64,000 nt of DNA from NCBI RefSeq assembly GCF_026626705.1, contig NZ_JAPNKC010000001.1, positions 10,061,001 to 10,125,000 of the forward strand, read 5' to 3'. Position 1 is the first letter of the stretch. Each line of letters opens with the position of its first letter. The position numbers were made by a program, and so were the translations under genes. The notes beneath the pieces are model-generated. The model worked only from the letters and a program-made list of their open reading frames with translations. It did no database searches and was not told the DNA's origin. The stretch is from Pyxidicoccus sp. MSG2 (GTDB lineage: Bacteria > Myxococcota > Myxococcia > Myxococcales > Myxococcaceae). Below, in pieces: positions 55,782-64,000 of the stretch.

Positions 55782-57065
55782 ATGCGCCTCCTGTACATCC
55801 TCGCCAGCTATGTGCTCTTCGCGCTCCTGTTCCCGGTGCTCTTGCTGCACCGGAAGACGCGCCATGGGCTGAAGGAGCGGCTCGGCTTCTACGGCCCGGG
55901 CAGCCTGCCCCCGCGCGGCGAGGGCCCGGTGTTGTGGCTGCACGGCGCCAGCGCGGGAGACCTGCTCGCCCTGTCGCCGATGTTCGCCCCCCTGCGGGCG
56001 CGCTTCCCGGGCTGCCAGCTCATCCTGTCGACGATGACGGACAGCGGCTACGCGATGGCGAAGGGCCGGCTGGCGAAGGACATCGACGGGGTGGTGTACG
56101 TGCCCTACGACCTCTGGGGCGCGACGCGCCGGGCGGTGCGGGCCATCCGCCCGGACGTGCTCGTGCTGGAGTACACGGAGATCTGGCCCAACCTCATCCG
56201 CGCGGCGAAGCGAGGCGGGGCGCGGGTGGTGATGACGAACGGCCGCTTCTCCCCGAAGAACCTGGGGAAGTACCGCCGCCTGTTCGCGCTCATCGGCAAC
56301 CCGCTGCACGACCTGGACCTGCTGCTGATGCGACAGGAGGAAGAGGCCGAGCGTGCGAGGAGCCTCGGAGCGCGGCCGGAGTGGGTGCGGGTGACGGGCA
56401 ACACGAAGTTCGACTCGCTGGCGGGAGGCCCCGCGCGAGAGGACGAGACGCTGCAAGGCGCACTGGGCCTGGAGCCGGGCGCCCGCGTCTGGATTGCCGG
56501 AAGCACGCACGAGGGCGAGGAGGAGGTGCTGCTCGAGGCCTACCGCCGCCTGCTGGATCGGTGGCCGGACCTGCGGCTGGTGATTGCGCCGAGGTACGTG
56601 GACCGGGCGGCGCGCATCGTGACGCTGGCGCGCGAGAAGGGGCTGAGCGTGGGGCTGCGCTCGCAAGGCAATCCCGAGCGCGGGCAGGTGGTGGTGTTGG
56701 ACACGATTGGCGAGCTGTCGAGGGCGTACCGGCTGGCGACGGTGGTGTTCGTGGGAGGTTCGTTCACGAAGCGGGGCGGGCAGAACATCCTGGAGCCGGC
56801 GGGGCAGGGGAAGCCGGTGCTGTACGGGCCGCACATGGACAACTTCCGGGACAGCGTGGAGCTGCTGACGGGCCACGGCGGCATGCAGGTGAACGATGGA
56901 GAAGCCCTGCACGCGGCGCTGACGGAGTGGCTCGCCTCGCCCGAGCAGCTCGCGAGCCTGGGCGAGCAGGCGCAGGCGACGGTGCGGCGAATCTCCGGTG
57001 CCAGCGAGAGGAACGCGGAGGCGATGACGACGCTCTTTCCCCATGGGAGGCCGGACCCGCGATGA
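55782..57065 (+). CDS. waaA: 3-deoxy-D-manno-octulosonic acid (Kdo) transferase
   Basis: 427-residue membrane-anchored GT30 enzyme that adds Kdo to lipid IVA. The N-terminal helix (about 3-22, YILASYVLFALLFPVLLL) is followed by RHGLKERLGFY, LWLHGASAGDLLALSPMF, YVPYDLWG, VLVLEYTEIWPNLIRAA, MTNGRFSP and, in the C-terminal half, IAGSTHEGEEEVLLEAYRRL, VFVGGSFTKRGGQNILEP. Note H/E patterns are as in the family. The TGA overlaps the next ATG (ATGA, 57062-57065). Confidence 0.95.
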   Translation: MRLLYILASYVLFALLFPVLLLHRKTRHGLKERLGFYGPGSLPPRGEGPVLWLHGASAGDLLALSPMFAPLRARFPGCQLILSTMTDSGYAMAKGRLAKDIDGVVYVPYDLWGATRRAVRAIRPDVLVLEYTEIWPNLIRAAKRGGARVVMTNGRFSPKNLGKYRRLFALIGNPLHDLDLLLMRQEEEAERARSLGARPEWVRVTGNTKFDSLAGGPAREDETLQGALGLEPGARVWIAGSTHEGEEEVLLEAYRRLLDRWPDLRLVIAPRYVDRAARIVTLAREKGLSVGLRSQGNPERGQVVVLDTIGELSRAYRLATVVFVGGSFTKRGGQNILEPAGQGKPVLYGPHMDNFRDSVELLTGHGGMQVNDGEALHAALTEWLASPEQLASLGEQAQATVRRISGASERNAEAMTTLFPHGRPDPR

Positions 57066-58069
57066 CGCTCATCGTCCATCCGCACTTCCACAAGCGGTAC
57101 ACGGGGGTGACGCGCCACGTGGAGTCGGTGGTGCCCGCGCTCACGCGAGACACGGGCTCGGAGACACGGGTCATCGGCTCCGGCCTGAGTGAGGGCCTGC
57201 CGAGAATCACCTGGCCCGAGCTGCTCCGTCGCGCGCGCACGGAGCCGGTGGTGTGGCACGCGCACCGGAACAACGAGCTGCTGGCGGGCATGGTGCTGAA
57301 GCTGCTGGGCCGTCGGGTGCGGCTCGTCTTCACGAGACACACCTCCATGGCGCCGAGCGGCTTCACGCGCTTCATCGCGAGGGGTGCGGACGCGCTCGTC
57401 TCGCTGACGCGGCAGGTGGCGGAGGTCATCGCGCTGCCCTCGACGGTCATCTCGCACGGCATCGACCTGTCGCGCTTCCACCCTCCGGAGGACCGGGACG
57501 AGGCGTGGCGTCGGCTCGGCCAGGGCGGTCGCTACGGCGTGGGCGTCATCGGCCGCATCCGGAAGGAGAAGGGGCAGGGCGACTTCCTCGATGCCGTGCG
57601 ACCGCTGCTACCGGAGCACCCGGAGTGGCAGGCGGTGCTCGTGGGACTGGCGAAGGGCGCGGACCTGGACTGGGTGAATGGACTGAGGGCTGGCATCGAG
57701 GACCGGGTGTCGCTGGCGGGAGAGCAGTCGGTCATCGAGCCCTGGTACCAGGGGCTGAGCGTGCTGGTGCACCCGTCCTACGCGGAGGGGTATTCGCTGG
57801 TGCACGTGGAGGCGATGGCTTCCGGGTGCTGCGTGGTGGCGTCGAAGCTGCCGTACCTGGACACGCTCATCGAGCACGGGCGCACGGGTTTCTTCTTCGA
57901 GCCCGGCGACGTGAAGGCGCTGCGAGAGTTGCTGGCCATGCTGATGCGGGAGCCGGAGCGCGCGAGAGAGGTGGGGCGCAACGCGGCCGAGGAGGCACGT
58001 CGCCGGTGTGGCGTGGAGCACGAGGCGCGGGCGCTGGGAGACCTGTACCGCGCGCTGGTGGAGCGCTGA
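57062..58069 (+). CDS. GT4-family glycosyltransferase, LPS core
   Basis: 335-residue GT-B enzyme. The N-terminal half begins MTLIVHPHFHKRYTGVTRHV, and the C-terminal half has the GT4 donor-binding elements VGVIGRIRKEKGQGDFLDA, HPSYAEGYSLVHVEAMASG with E-x7-E, and GRTGFFFEPGDVKAL. The acceptor is probably the Kdo or core of lipopolysaccharide because it overlaps waaA by four bases. The sugar cannot be told. It ends 4 bases before the next glycosyltransferase. Confidence 0.9.
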   Translation: MTLIVHPHFHKRYTGVTRHVESVVPALTRDTGSETRVIGSGLSEGLPRITWPELLRRARTEPVVWHAHRNNELLAGMVLKLLGRRVRLVFTRHTSMAPSGFTRFIARGADALVSLTRQVAEVIALPSTVISHGIDLSRFHPPEDRDEAWRRLGQGGRYGVGVIGRIRKEKGQGDFLDAVRPLLPEHPEWQAVLVGLAKGADLDWVNGLRAGIEDRVSLAGEQSVIEPWYQGLSVLVHPSYAEGYSLVHVEAMASGCCVVASKLPYLDTLIEHGRTGFFFEPGDVKALRELLAMLMREPERAREVGRNAAEEARRRCGVEHEARALGDLYRALVER

Positions 58070-58073
58070 GCGG

Positions 58074-59102
58074 ATGCGAATCCTCCACCTGCTCGCGAGC
58101 CCCTTCTTCAGCGGCCCCGCGGAGAACGTGGCGCTGCTGGCGCTGGCGCAGCGGGATGCCGGGCACGAGGTGACGGTGGCCGTGGACCGGAGGCGCAAGG
58201 ACGTGCCGGCGGAAGAGCCCGCGGCGCCGCGCTTCCGGGAACTCGGGCTGCTGGATGAGGGAGGGCTGGAGTTGTCGGTGAAGTCGCCGCCCTGGGGAAT
58301 GTGGAGCGACCTGCGCCGCCTGCGAAAGCGCGAGGTGGACGTGGTGCACTCGCACTTCAGCCACGACCACCTGCTCGCGAGGTGGGGCCGGCCCCGAGGT
58401 GCCGTGCTGGTCCGCTCGCTGCACGCGCCACGCTCGCTGCGCGCCTCGCTACCGGCGGCGGACGCCTACACGGTTCCGGCGAGCATGTTGCTTCCACCGC
58501 TGCGGGAGAGGGGCAGGACCGCCGAGGTCCTGCCCGCGTTGCTGGACCCCCGATTCCACCCGGCGGCTGACAGAGAGGTCCTGCGCCGCGAACTGGGCGT
58601 CACGGGGCAGCCGCTGCTCGGCATGGTCTCGACCTTCCAGCCCTCGCGGCGTCACGCGGTGGGAGTGGAGGCCTTTGCGTTGTTCCGGAGGCAGCGGCCC
58701 GAGGCCCGCCTCGTGCTCGTGGGAGATGGGGCGTTACTGGAGGTGACGCGGCGGCAGGTGACGGAGCTCGGCCTGGAGGACGCCGTCACCTTCACGGGCT
58801 ACCAGCAGGGGGAAGCGTTCGTGCGCTGGCTCCAGGCGCTGGACGAGGTGTGGTTGCTCGGGCTTGGCAATGACTGGAGTGCGAGAGCCGCCGCCCAGGC
58901 CCGTGCCTGCGGCGTGCGAGTGGTGGCGGTGGAGGAGGGCGCATTGCCGGACCTCGCGGATGCGCGGGTGGAGTCACCGACGCCGGAGGCAGTGGTCTCC
59001 GCCGCACTCTCCGGACAACGAGCACCGGTCGCGCACCCGACGAACGCGCGAATCGCGAGTGACATGCTGGCGCTCTACGAGCGAGCGAGATGCGCCCGGT
59101 GA
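58074..59102 (+). CDS. GT4-like glycosyltransferase with degenerate donor motif
   Basis: 342-residue GT-B protein: MRILHLLASPFFSGPAENVA, VDVVHSHFSHDHLLARWGR, and MVSTFQPSRRHAVGVEAF, RLVLVGDGALLEVTRRQV, VTFTGYQ. The usual E-x7-E donor motif is replaced by NDWSARAAAQARACG, so donor binding differs or the enzyme is inactive. It belongs to the core-assembly gene row, starting 4 bases after the previous glycosyltransferase stop and overlapping lpxK at its 3' end by 13 bases. Confidence 0.85.
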   Translation: MRILHLLASPFFSGPAENVALLALAQRDAGHEVTVAVDRRRKDVPAEEPAAPRFRELGLLDEGGLELSVKSPPWGMWSDLRRLRKREVDVVHSHFSHDHLLARWGRPRGAVLVRSLHAPRSLRASLPAADAYTVPASMLLPPLRERGRTAEVLPALLDPRFHPAADREVLRRELGVTGQPLLGMVSTFQPSRRHAVGVEAFALFRRQRPEARLVLVGDGALLEVTRRQVTELGLEDAVTFTGYQQGEAFVRWLQALDEVWLLGLGNDWSARAAAQARACGVRVVAVEEGALPDLADARVESPTPEAVVSAALSGQRAPVAHPTNARIASDMLALYERARCAR

Positions 59103-60352
59103 GCAACACGCCGACCGAAGCGCCTACGGCCATCGAGCGGGTCTTCTATCCGCCAGCCCCCGAAACCTGGGGGCGTCGCGCACTGCTCTCGCCCCTCAGC
59201 GCGCTGTCCTGGCCGTACGCGGCGGCCGTGCACTTGCGGCGAGCCCTCTACGATGCGGGCCTGCTGCGCGCCGAGCGCGTGGAAGGCCTGCGAGTCATCT
59301 CCGTGGGCAACGTCAACGTGGGAGGAACGGGCAAGACGCCAGCGGTGCTCCACCTGGCTGAGCTGCTGGTGCGAGCAGGACACAAGGTCGGCATCCTCAC
59401 GCGCGGCTACGGGCGAGGCTCGCGCGAGCCGCTGAGCTTTACCGGCTCGGAGCCGCTGCCGTCCGTCGAGGACGCTGGCGACGAGCCGCTCCTGCTCGCA
59501 CGTCGCTGTCCCCAGGCGCGCCTCTTCGTGGGAGCGGACCGCGTAGCCAGCGCGTACCGCGCGCGCGACGAATTCGGCCTGGACACGGTGTTGCTCGACG
59601 ACGGTTTCCAGCATCGCAGGCTCGCGCGTGACGAGGACCTTGTCGTGGTGGACGAGGCCGTGGGACTGGGCAATGGCCACATGCTTCCCCGGGGCCCACT
59701 GCGCGAGCCGCGCTCGTCCCTGCGCCGCGCCACCCTGCTCTGGGTTCGCGCCTCCTCGTCGGCTGCGGACACCTCCACGCTGGCGCCAGGCCCTGAGCTG
59801 CCCGCGGGTCGCCTTCCCCCAGGGAATCCAGCGCGTGCGCCACAATCGATGGAGGCCACGGGCCCTGGGGTGCTTGCGGGTCGCCTTCCCTCAGGGAATC
59901 CAGCGCGTGCACCGACACCCATGGAGGCCATGGGCCCCGACCTGCCCGAGGCCAGAGGAGTCCCTCGCGTCCGCACCCGCTACCGACCTACGGCATGGCT
60001 GGAGCCCTCGGGCCGCGTCCTCCCGACGGACACGTTGGCCGGGCAGCCGGTGCTAGCGCTCGCGGGGCTTGCCCGGCCAGGGGGCTTCCTGAGGACCCTG
60101 CATTCCCTCGGCGCGGAGGTGCGTGATGCGGCCCTCTTTCCGGACCACCACCGCTTCACGGCGGACGAGCTCCGGGACGTGGAGTCGCGAGCCGCCCGGC
60201 AGGGCGCACGGGTGGTGACGACGGAGAAGGACGCGGTGCGCCTGCCACCCGGCTTCTCGGCGTGGGTGGTGCGGCTGGGGGTGGAGGTTCTGGAGGGCGA
60301 GTCCCACCTGCGCCGGGCGCTCGGGCTGGCGGACGTGCCGCGCGACTTGTGA
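59090..60352 (+). CDS. lpxK: Tetraacyldisaccharide 4'-kinase
   Basis: 420-residue kinase that phosphorylates the 4' position of lipid A disaccharide. The Walker A region is VISVGNVNVGGTGKTPAVLH, followed by GILTRGYGRGS, VGADRVASA, DTVLLDDGFQHRRLARD, the LPRGPLREP motif and, near the end, PDHHRFTADEL and VTTEKDAVRL. E. coli LpxK is 328 residues; here the insertion around residues 225-300 contains a 24-residue tandem repeat encoded by two 72-bp units. ATG 59090 overlaps the preceding gene by 13 bases; GTG 59099 (a GTGA overlap) is a possible start. Confidence 0.93.
   Translation: MRPVSNTPTEAPTAIERVFYPPAPETWGRRALLSPLSALSWPYAAAVHLRRALYDAGLLRAERVEGLRVISVGNVNVGGTGKTPAVLHLAELLVRAGHKVGILTRGYGRGSREPLSFTGSEPLPSVEDAGDEPLLLARRCPQARLFVGADRVASAYRARDEFGLDTVLLDDGFQHRRLARDEDLVVVDEAVGLGNGHMLPRGPLREPRSSLRRATLLWVRASSSAADTSTLAPGPELPAGRLPPGNPARAPQSMEATGPGVLAGRLPSGNPARAPTPMEAMGPDLPEARGVPRVRTRYRPTAWLEPSGRVLPTDTLAGQPVLALAGLARPGGFLRTLHSLGAEVRDAALFPDHHRFTADELRDVESRAARQGARVVTTEKDAVRLPPGFSAWVVRLGVEVLEGESHLRRALGLADVPRDL
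59803..59946 (+). repeat. Two tandem 72-bp repeats inside lpxK
   Basis: The unit starting GCGGGTCGCCTTCCC at 59803 recurs at 59875 with few changes, in frame, giving AGRLPPGNPARAP and AGRLPSGNPARAP. The bases just before the first copy match the end of the second, so a little more than two units are present. On the minus strand the unit would read HALDSLGEGDP-like, so it may be an interspersed myxobacterial repeat inserted in the gene. Confidence 0.8.
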
Positions 60353-60383
60353 GGCGCGGGGGGCTGTGGGACAAACCGCCGCC

Positions 60384-61397
60384 ATGGCCGCAGTCTCGCC
60401 CGCTCGCTCGTTGTCTTCGCCCTCGCGCCTGCCGCTCGCCTTCGCGCGACGCCGGGTGTTGCTGGTCGGGGACCTGGTTGCCGACCACTACATCTACGGT
60501 CAGACGGATAGGGTGAGCCGCGAGGCTCCGGTGCTCATCGTTCGCTACGAGTCCGCGGAGGTGAAGCTGGGCGGCGGCGCCAACGTGGCGGCCAATGTCC
60601 GGGCGCTCTCAGGGCAGGTGACGGCGGTGGGAGCGCTCGGCGTGGACGAGATGGGGAGCGCGCTCCGCCGCCTCTTCGACGAGGCAGGCATCCGCCTCCA
60701 CGCGGTGAGCGGGCGCGGCATCGAGACGGAGACGAAGACGCGCATCCTTGCCGGTGGCGTGAGCACGACGCGCCAGCAGATGTTGCGGCTGGACCGGGGC
60801 CAGCGAGGCTCGCTGCCGCCGCGCATGCGCAAGGCGCTGGCGAAGCAGGTGGAAGAAGCAGCGCGGGACGCGGACGCGGTGGTGGTGTCCGACTACGGCG
60901 CGGGCGTGCTGGGGGACGAGGTACGCGAGGTGCTGCGGCGCCTGGCGGCGGATGGCCTGCCGGTGTGCGTGGACAGCCGCTATGCCCTGTCCTCCTTCGC
61001 GGGGCTGACGGTGTGCAAGCCCAACGAGCCGGAGCTCGAGGCGCTCGCCGGGCGCCCGGTGCGGACGGAAGCGGACCTGCTGGAAGCGGGGCACGCGGCG
61101 CTGCGGAGACTGGACTGCCGTGCGCTGCTGGTGACGCGAGGCCGGCACGGCATGACGCTTTTCGACGCGGAAGGCGGGGTGGACCACATCCCAGTCCATG
61201 GCGCGAAGTCGGCGGTGGACGTGACGGGGGCGGGAGACACGGTGATTGCCACCTTCTCGCTGGCAATGGCGGCGGGCGCCACGTTCGGTGAGGCGGCACG
61301 GCTGGCGAACGTGGCTGGCTCACTGGTGGTGCAGAAGCCGGGCACGGCGACGGTGTCGAAGGAAGAGCTGCTCGAAGAGCTGCGGAGCGCGCGATGA
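60384..61397 (+). CDS. hldA: D-glycero-beta-D-manno-heptose-7-phosphate kinase (HldE N-domain type)
   Basis: 337-residue PfkB-family kinase that makes heptose 1,7-bisphosphate for ADP-heptose. It has VLLVGDLVADHYIYGQTDRV, KLGGGANVAANVRAL, VVVSDYGAGVL, KPNEPELEAL and the PfkB signature DVTGAGDTVIATFSLAMA. E. coli fuses kinase and adenylyltransferase in HldE; here they are separate overlapping genes. ATG 60384 was preferred to GTG 60366. The stop overlaps the next start (ATGA). Confidence 0.93.
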   Translation: MAAVSPARSLSSPSRLPLAFARRRVLLVGDLVADHYIYGQTDRVSREAPVLIVRYESAEVKLGGGANVAANVRALSGQVTAVGALGVDEMGSALRRLFDEAGIRLHAVSGRGIETETKTRILAGGVSTTRQQMLRLDRGQRGSLPPRMRKALAKQVEEAARDADAVVVSDYGAGVLGDEVREVLRRLAADGLPVCVDSRYALSSFAGLTVCKPNEPELEALAGRPVRTEADLLEAGHAALRRLDCRALLVTRGRHGMTLFDAEGGVDHIPVHGAKSAVDVTGAGDTVIATFSLAMAAGATFGEAARLANVAGSLVVQKPGTATVSKEELLEELRSAR

Positions 61398-61882
61398 GCA
61401 CCCTGGACAAGCTCCAACCCCTCGCGAAGGTGGCGGAGGAACGCGAGCGCTGGAGGACCGAGGGCCGCACGGTGGCACTGGCCAACGGCGTCTTCGACCT
61501 GCTGCACGTGGGCCACGTCCGCTACCTCGAGGGAGCGCGGGCGCTCGCGGACGTGCTCGTGGTGGCGGTGAACTCGGACGCGTCCACGCGGGCCTACAAG
61601 GGCCCGGGCCGCCCCTACATCCCCGAGGCCGAGCGGGCCGAGTTGGTGGCCGCGCTCACCTGCACGGACCGGGTCATCGTCTTCGACGAGCCCAACGTGC
61701 GGAGCATCATCCGCGCCCTGAAGCCGGACGTGCACGTGAAGGGCACGGACTACACGCCGGACAGCATCCCCGAGGGCGACGAGGTCCGCGCCTACGGTGG
61801 CCGCACCGCGGTGTCTGGAGACCCGAAGGACCACAGCACCACGGACCTCGCCCGGCGCCTCGGTCGCGAGGGGACGAAGTAG
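61394..61882 (+). CDS. rfaE2: D-glycero-beta-D-manno-heptose 1-phosphate adenylyltransferase
   Basis: 162-residue nucleotidyltransferase corresponding to the C-terminal domain of HldE. Motifs: VALANGVFDLLHVGHVRYLE with the HxGH site, VVVAVNSDASTRAYKG, RPYIPEAERAELVAAL and VHVKGTDYTPDSIPEG. It makes ADP-heptose from heptose 1-phosphate and ATP, feeding core glycosyltransferases. It overlaps the kinase gene by four bases. Confidence 0.94.
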   Translation: MSTLDKLQPLAKVAEERERWRTEGRTVALANGVFDLLHVGHVRYLEGARALADVLVVAVNSDASTRAYKGPGRPYIPEAERAELVAALTCTDRVIVFDEPNVRSIIRALKPDVHVKGTDYTPDSIPEGDEVRAYGGRTAVSGDPKDHSTTDLARRLGREGTK

Positions 61883-61885
61883 CCC

Positions 61886-62077
61886 GTGCCGCCCCTGGAC
61901 GAGGCGCTGCGGTCCGTCCTGGGCTGTCCCCTGTGCAAGGGCCCGCTGACGGTGCACGAAGAGGCCTCGCGCACCGAGGTCCGTTGTCCGCGTTGTCACT
62001 CTGCCTGGCCGGTGGAGGAAGGAGTCCCCCGGATGGTGCCGGAGCGGCAGTCGCGGACCGCGCCCGAGCCAGGCTAG
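61886..62077 (+). CDS. YcaR/Trm112-like zinc-ribbon protein
   Basis: 63-residue protein with the UPF0434/Trm112 pattern: LGCPLCKGPLTV, RCPRCHSAWPVEEGVPRMVPE, with two CxxC pairs. In enterobacteria ycaR sits beside lpxK, as it does nearly here. The role is unknown; Trm112 relatives stabilise methyltransferases. GTG 61886 begins 4 bases after the previous stop, and a short Pro/Arg-rich tail follows the domain. Confidence 0.88.
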   Translation: MPPLDEALRSVLGCPLCKGPLTVHEEASRTEVRCPRCHSAWPVEEGVPRMVPERQSRTAPEPG

Positions 62078-62080
62078 GGA

Positions 62081-63187
62081 CTACCGGGTCCGCGAGTCAC
62101 GAAGGGCCGAGGCGAAGGCTCGCACCTCTTCCGAGGCCCGAGCCTCCAGGCCCTCTCCGCCCGCACCATCCACGAGCGCCGTGAGGTCCACCATGCGGTG
62201 CGGCGCATAGGCATGGCCCCAGCGCTCCATGTCCATGCGGAGGAAGAAGGCCAGGGTGGGGGCGCCCACGGCCACCGACAGGTGCATGGGCCCGGTGTTG
62301 TTGCACACGGTGAACCCTGCCGCGCGCATGAGGGCCGCGAGCTCGTCCAGGTTCGTGGCGGGAGCGAGCCGGCTCCCGGGCGCGGCCTCCACCACGGAGC
62401 GGGCGAGCTCTTCCTCACCCGGACCCCAGGTGACGATGGGGACACGGCCCATTTCCAGCAGCGTCCGGGCGGCGGCTGCGAAGGCCTGGGGCGGAATGCG
62501 CCGGGGGCCCATGCGCCCGCCCGGGTTGATGACCGCGGACGCGGTGCCGGCGTTCGCCTCCAGCCAGGCACGGATGGAGGGGCCTACGGCCGGCTCGCGG
62601 AAGGACAGGCCGCGAGCCACGGCGCCACCGGTGAGCGGGGTGAGCAGGTGCGTACGCTGCACGGCCTCGTTCCGCGTGTCAGGGCGAGCCGGCACGGACA
62701 GCGAATGGAGCCGGGACACCGGCCAGACATCCGGGCCGATGACCACCGCATGGGGCCCGGCGATGCGCGACACGAGCGCGCTCGTCACGGAGGGGGACTC
62801 CCAGTTGGCGCAGTCCACCACCACGTCGTAGCGCTCGCGGCGCAGCGCCCGGAGCCCGGGCGCCAGCGGTCCCATCCAGAGCCGCCGCCGGTCGAACGCG
62901 ATGACCGCGTCCGCGTCCGGATGACCGGCCAGTACGCGCGCCACCTTCGCGTGGGCGAGCACGTGCACTTCCGGAGCGGGGTGCACATTCGCCTTGAGGG
63001 TGCGCATCAGGGGGGTGGTGAGCAGTGCCTCGCCCACGCGGTTGTCGGGCCGCACGAGCAGCACCTTCCGGGGGACGGGCAGGGAACTTCCAGGACGGCG
63101 ACGACGCCCGGGGCGCCAGAACAGGGCGGACGCCACGAGCGCCAGCGCCAGCTTCGCCCACAGCTCGAGCCGCTTGTGCCAGGACAT
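62081..63187 (-). CDS. GT9 glycosyltransferase (heptosyltransferase-like)
   Basis: 368-residue GT9 protein with an N-terminal hydrophobic helix (about 12-24, ALALVASALFW) that may anchor it to the membrane. Family features are VLLVRPDNRVGEALLTTPLM, VVVDCANWESPSVTS, INPGGRMGPRRIPPQAFA and CNNTGPMHLSVAVGAPTLAFF. ADP-heptose:LPS heptosyltransferases are its closest recognised relatives, in line with the convergent ADP-heptose genes ending 3 bases away. The exact sugar and acceptor are unproven. Confidence 0.9.
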   Translation of the reverse strand: MSWHKRLELWAKLALALVASALFWRPGRRRRPGSSLPVPRKVLLVRPDNRVGEALLTTPLMRTLKANVHPAPEVHVLAHAKVARVLAGHPDADAVIAFDRRRLWMGPLAPGLRALRRERYDVVVDCANWESPSVTSALVSRIAGPHAVVIGPDVWPVSRLHSLSVPARPDTRNEAVQRTHLLTPLTGGAVARGLSFREPAVGPSIRAWLEANAGTASAVINPGGRMGPRRIPPQAFAAAARTLLEMGRVPIVTWGPGEEELARSVVEAAPGSRLAPATNLDELAALMRAAGFTVCNNTGPMHLSVAVGAPTLAFFLRMDMERWGHAYAPHRMVDLTALVDGAGGEGLEARASEEVRAFASALRDSRTR

Positions 63188-63271
63188 CTCGGCGGCGGAC
63201 CCTACACAGAAACAGAAGCGGTGCAAGCGCGCGGCTTGACCTGGGGGCCGAAAGCCCCTAGCAACCGCCCA

Positions 63272-64000
63272 ATGCTGAAGAGCATGACCGGGTTCGGAGC
63301 GGGCCGCGCGCGCGTGGGAGACGAAGAGGTCTCCGTCGAGCTGCGCTCGCTCAACCACAAGTTCTGCGAAGTGAAGGCGCGGCTGCCCCGCGAGTTGTCG
63401 TCGCTGGAGCCGACGGTGACGAAGCAGGTGAAGGACCGGCTGGCCCGTGGCTCGGTGGAGCTGCTGGTGAAGCGGCAGGCCCCCACCGCCTCCGGCACGG
63501 TTCCCACGGTGGATATGGGCCTGGCGCGCGAGTACGTGCGCGCCTTCCGCGAGCTGGCCAAGGAGCTGGGCCTGGCGGGAGAGGTCGCCTGGTCCCAGGT
63601 GGCGAACCAGCCCGGTGTCGTCCGCCTGGAGGAGAAGGGGGTGGACGTGGAGTCCGCCACGCCGGCGCTGCAGGCCGCGCTCGACCAGGCCCTGACGGCG
63701 CTGGAGAAGATGCGCCTCGTCGAGGGCGAGGCCATCTACGCGGACCTCGATGCCCGGCTGAAGCTGCTCGAGGGCTGGAGCCGCGAAGTGGCGCAGTTCG
63801 CCCCGCGCGCCGTGCAGGAGTACCAGCAGCGGCTCTCGGACCGAATCGCGGAGCTCGCGCGCGGCGTGGCGGTGGACCCGCAGCGGCTCGCACAGGAAGT
63901 GGCCCTCTTCGCCGAGCGCACGGACATCGCCGAGGAAGTCACGCGCCTCGCGAGCCACCTCGAGCAGTTCCGGGCCCTCATGGCCAGCAGCGAGCCTGCC
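63272..64000 (+). CDS. YicC-family protein (5' part; runs off the window)
   Basis: The first 243 codons of a YicC homologue: MLKSMTGFGAGRARVGDEEV, VELRSLNHKFCEVKARLPREL, and the start of the C-terminal domain (EEVTRLASHLEQFRALM). The family is about 290 residues, so roughly 50 codons lie beyond base 64000. YicC is an endoribonuclease-like protein that affects RNA turnover in E. coli. The gene is divergent from the GT9 gene with 84 bases between them. No stop codon is in the window. Confidence 0.93.
   Translation, partial: MLKSMTGFGAGRARVGDEEVSVELRSLNHKFCEVKARLPRELSSLEPTVTKQVKDRLARGSVELLVKRQAPTASGTVPTVDMGLAREYVRAFRELAKELGLAGEVAWSQVANQPGVVRLEEKGVDVESATPALQAALDQALTALEKMRLVEGEAIYADLDARLKLLEGWSREVAQFAPRAVQEYQQRLSDRIAELARGVAVDPQRLAQEVALFAERTDIAEEVTRLASHLEQFRALMASSEPA

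Overview
The window is about 70% GC, with G or C at almost every third codon position, dense operons and many ATGA/GTGA stop-start overlaps. Gene content points to a myxobacterium, probably Myxococcaceae (Myxococcus, Corallococcus or Pyxidicoccus): chemosensory genes with a HEAT-repeat protein, two DUF4388 proteins, LpxI instead of LpxH, many lipoproteins and an extended LolC. I cannot name the species. No rRNA, tRNA, CRISPR array, insertion sequence or phage module was seen; the window looks like core chromosome with a short accessory island.

Layout. (1) 1-4900: end of a chemosensory operon (small membrane protein, HEAT-repeat protein, CheR, CheB), then a separate single-domain response regulator; three 33-bp tandem repeats lie between. 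(2) 4907-9272: ABC exporter pair, beta-hydroxyacid dehydrogenase-like enzyme, HpcH/HpaI-type aldolase. (3) 9285-17842: accessory-looking secreted or surface set: a SusC/SusD-type outer-membrane pair (typical of Bacteroidota), a secreted Ig/barrel protein and a neutral-ceramidase-like lipoprotein. (4) 18076-23429: leuS, zinc-ribbon membrane protein, lptE, rpsT, MazG-VOC fusion. (5) 23547-32973: TPR/zinc membrane protein, DUF4388 protein, then phoH - pgpH-like HD phosphohydrolase - ybeY (fused to a cupin), and a DUF4105 protein. (6) 33044-36975: prfB with its programmed +1 frameshift, an ECF sigma/anti-sigma pair, lysS.

(7) 36988-46489: one long envelope operon: lolC-like, lolD, bamA, skp, lpxD, fabZ, lpxA, lpxI. 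It joins lipoprotein release, outer-membrane protein assembly and the first steps of lipid A synthesis. (8) 46716-50746: OmpA-family protein, small lipoprotein, and on the other strand MarC, a GT2 glycosyltransferase and lpxB. (9) 50805-62077: a pseudo-receiver/DUF4388/J-domain/TPR protein, then msbA, a PHP phosphoesterase, waaA, two glycosyltransferases, lpxK, heptose kinase, heptose adenylyltransferase and a YcaR/Trm112-like protein, followed by a convergent GT9 glycosyltransferase and the start of yicC. Regions 7-9 together hold most of the lipid A-Kdo-heptose route, with flippase (MsbA) and an assembly lipoprotein (LptE).

The most unusual items are domain fusions (MazG-VOC, cupin-YbeY, a barrel nested inside an Ig domain, polytopic domain-LolC, pseudo-receiver-DUF4388-J-TPR), a ceramidase homologue with Thr in place of the nucleophilic Ser, an aldolase lacking a metal ligand, and two small tandem repeats (one inside lpxK). 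No complete new multi-gene system could be demonstrated from the sequence alone.
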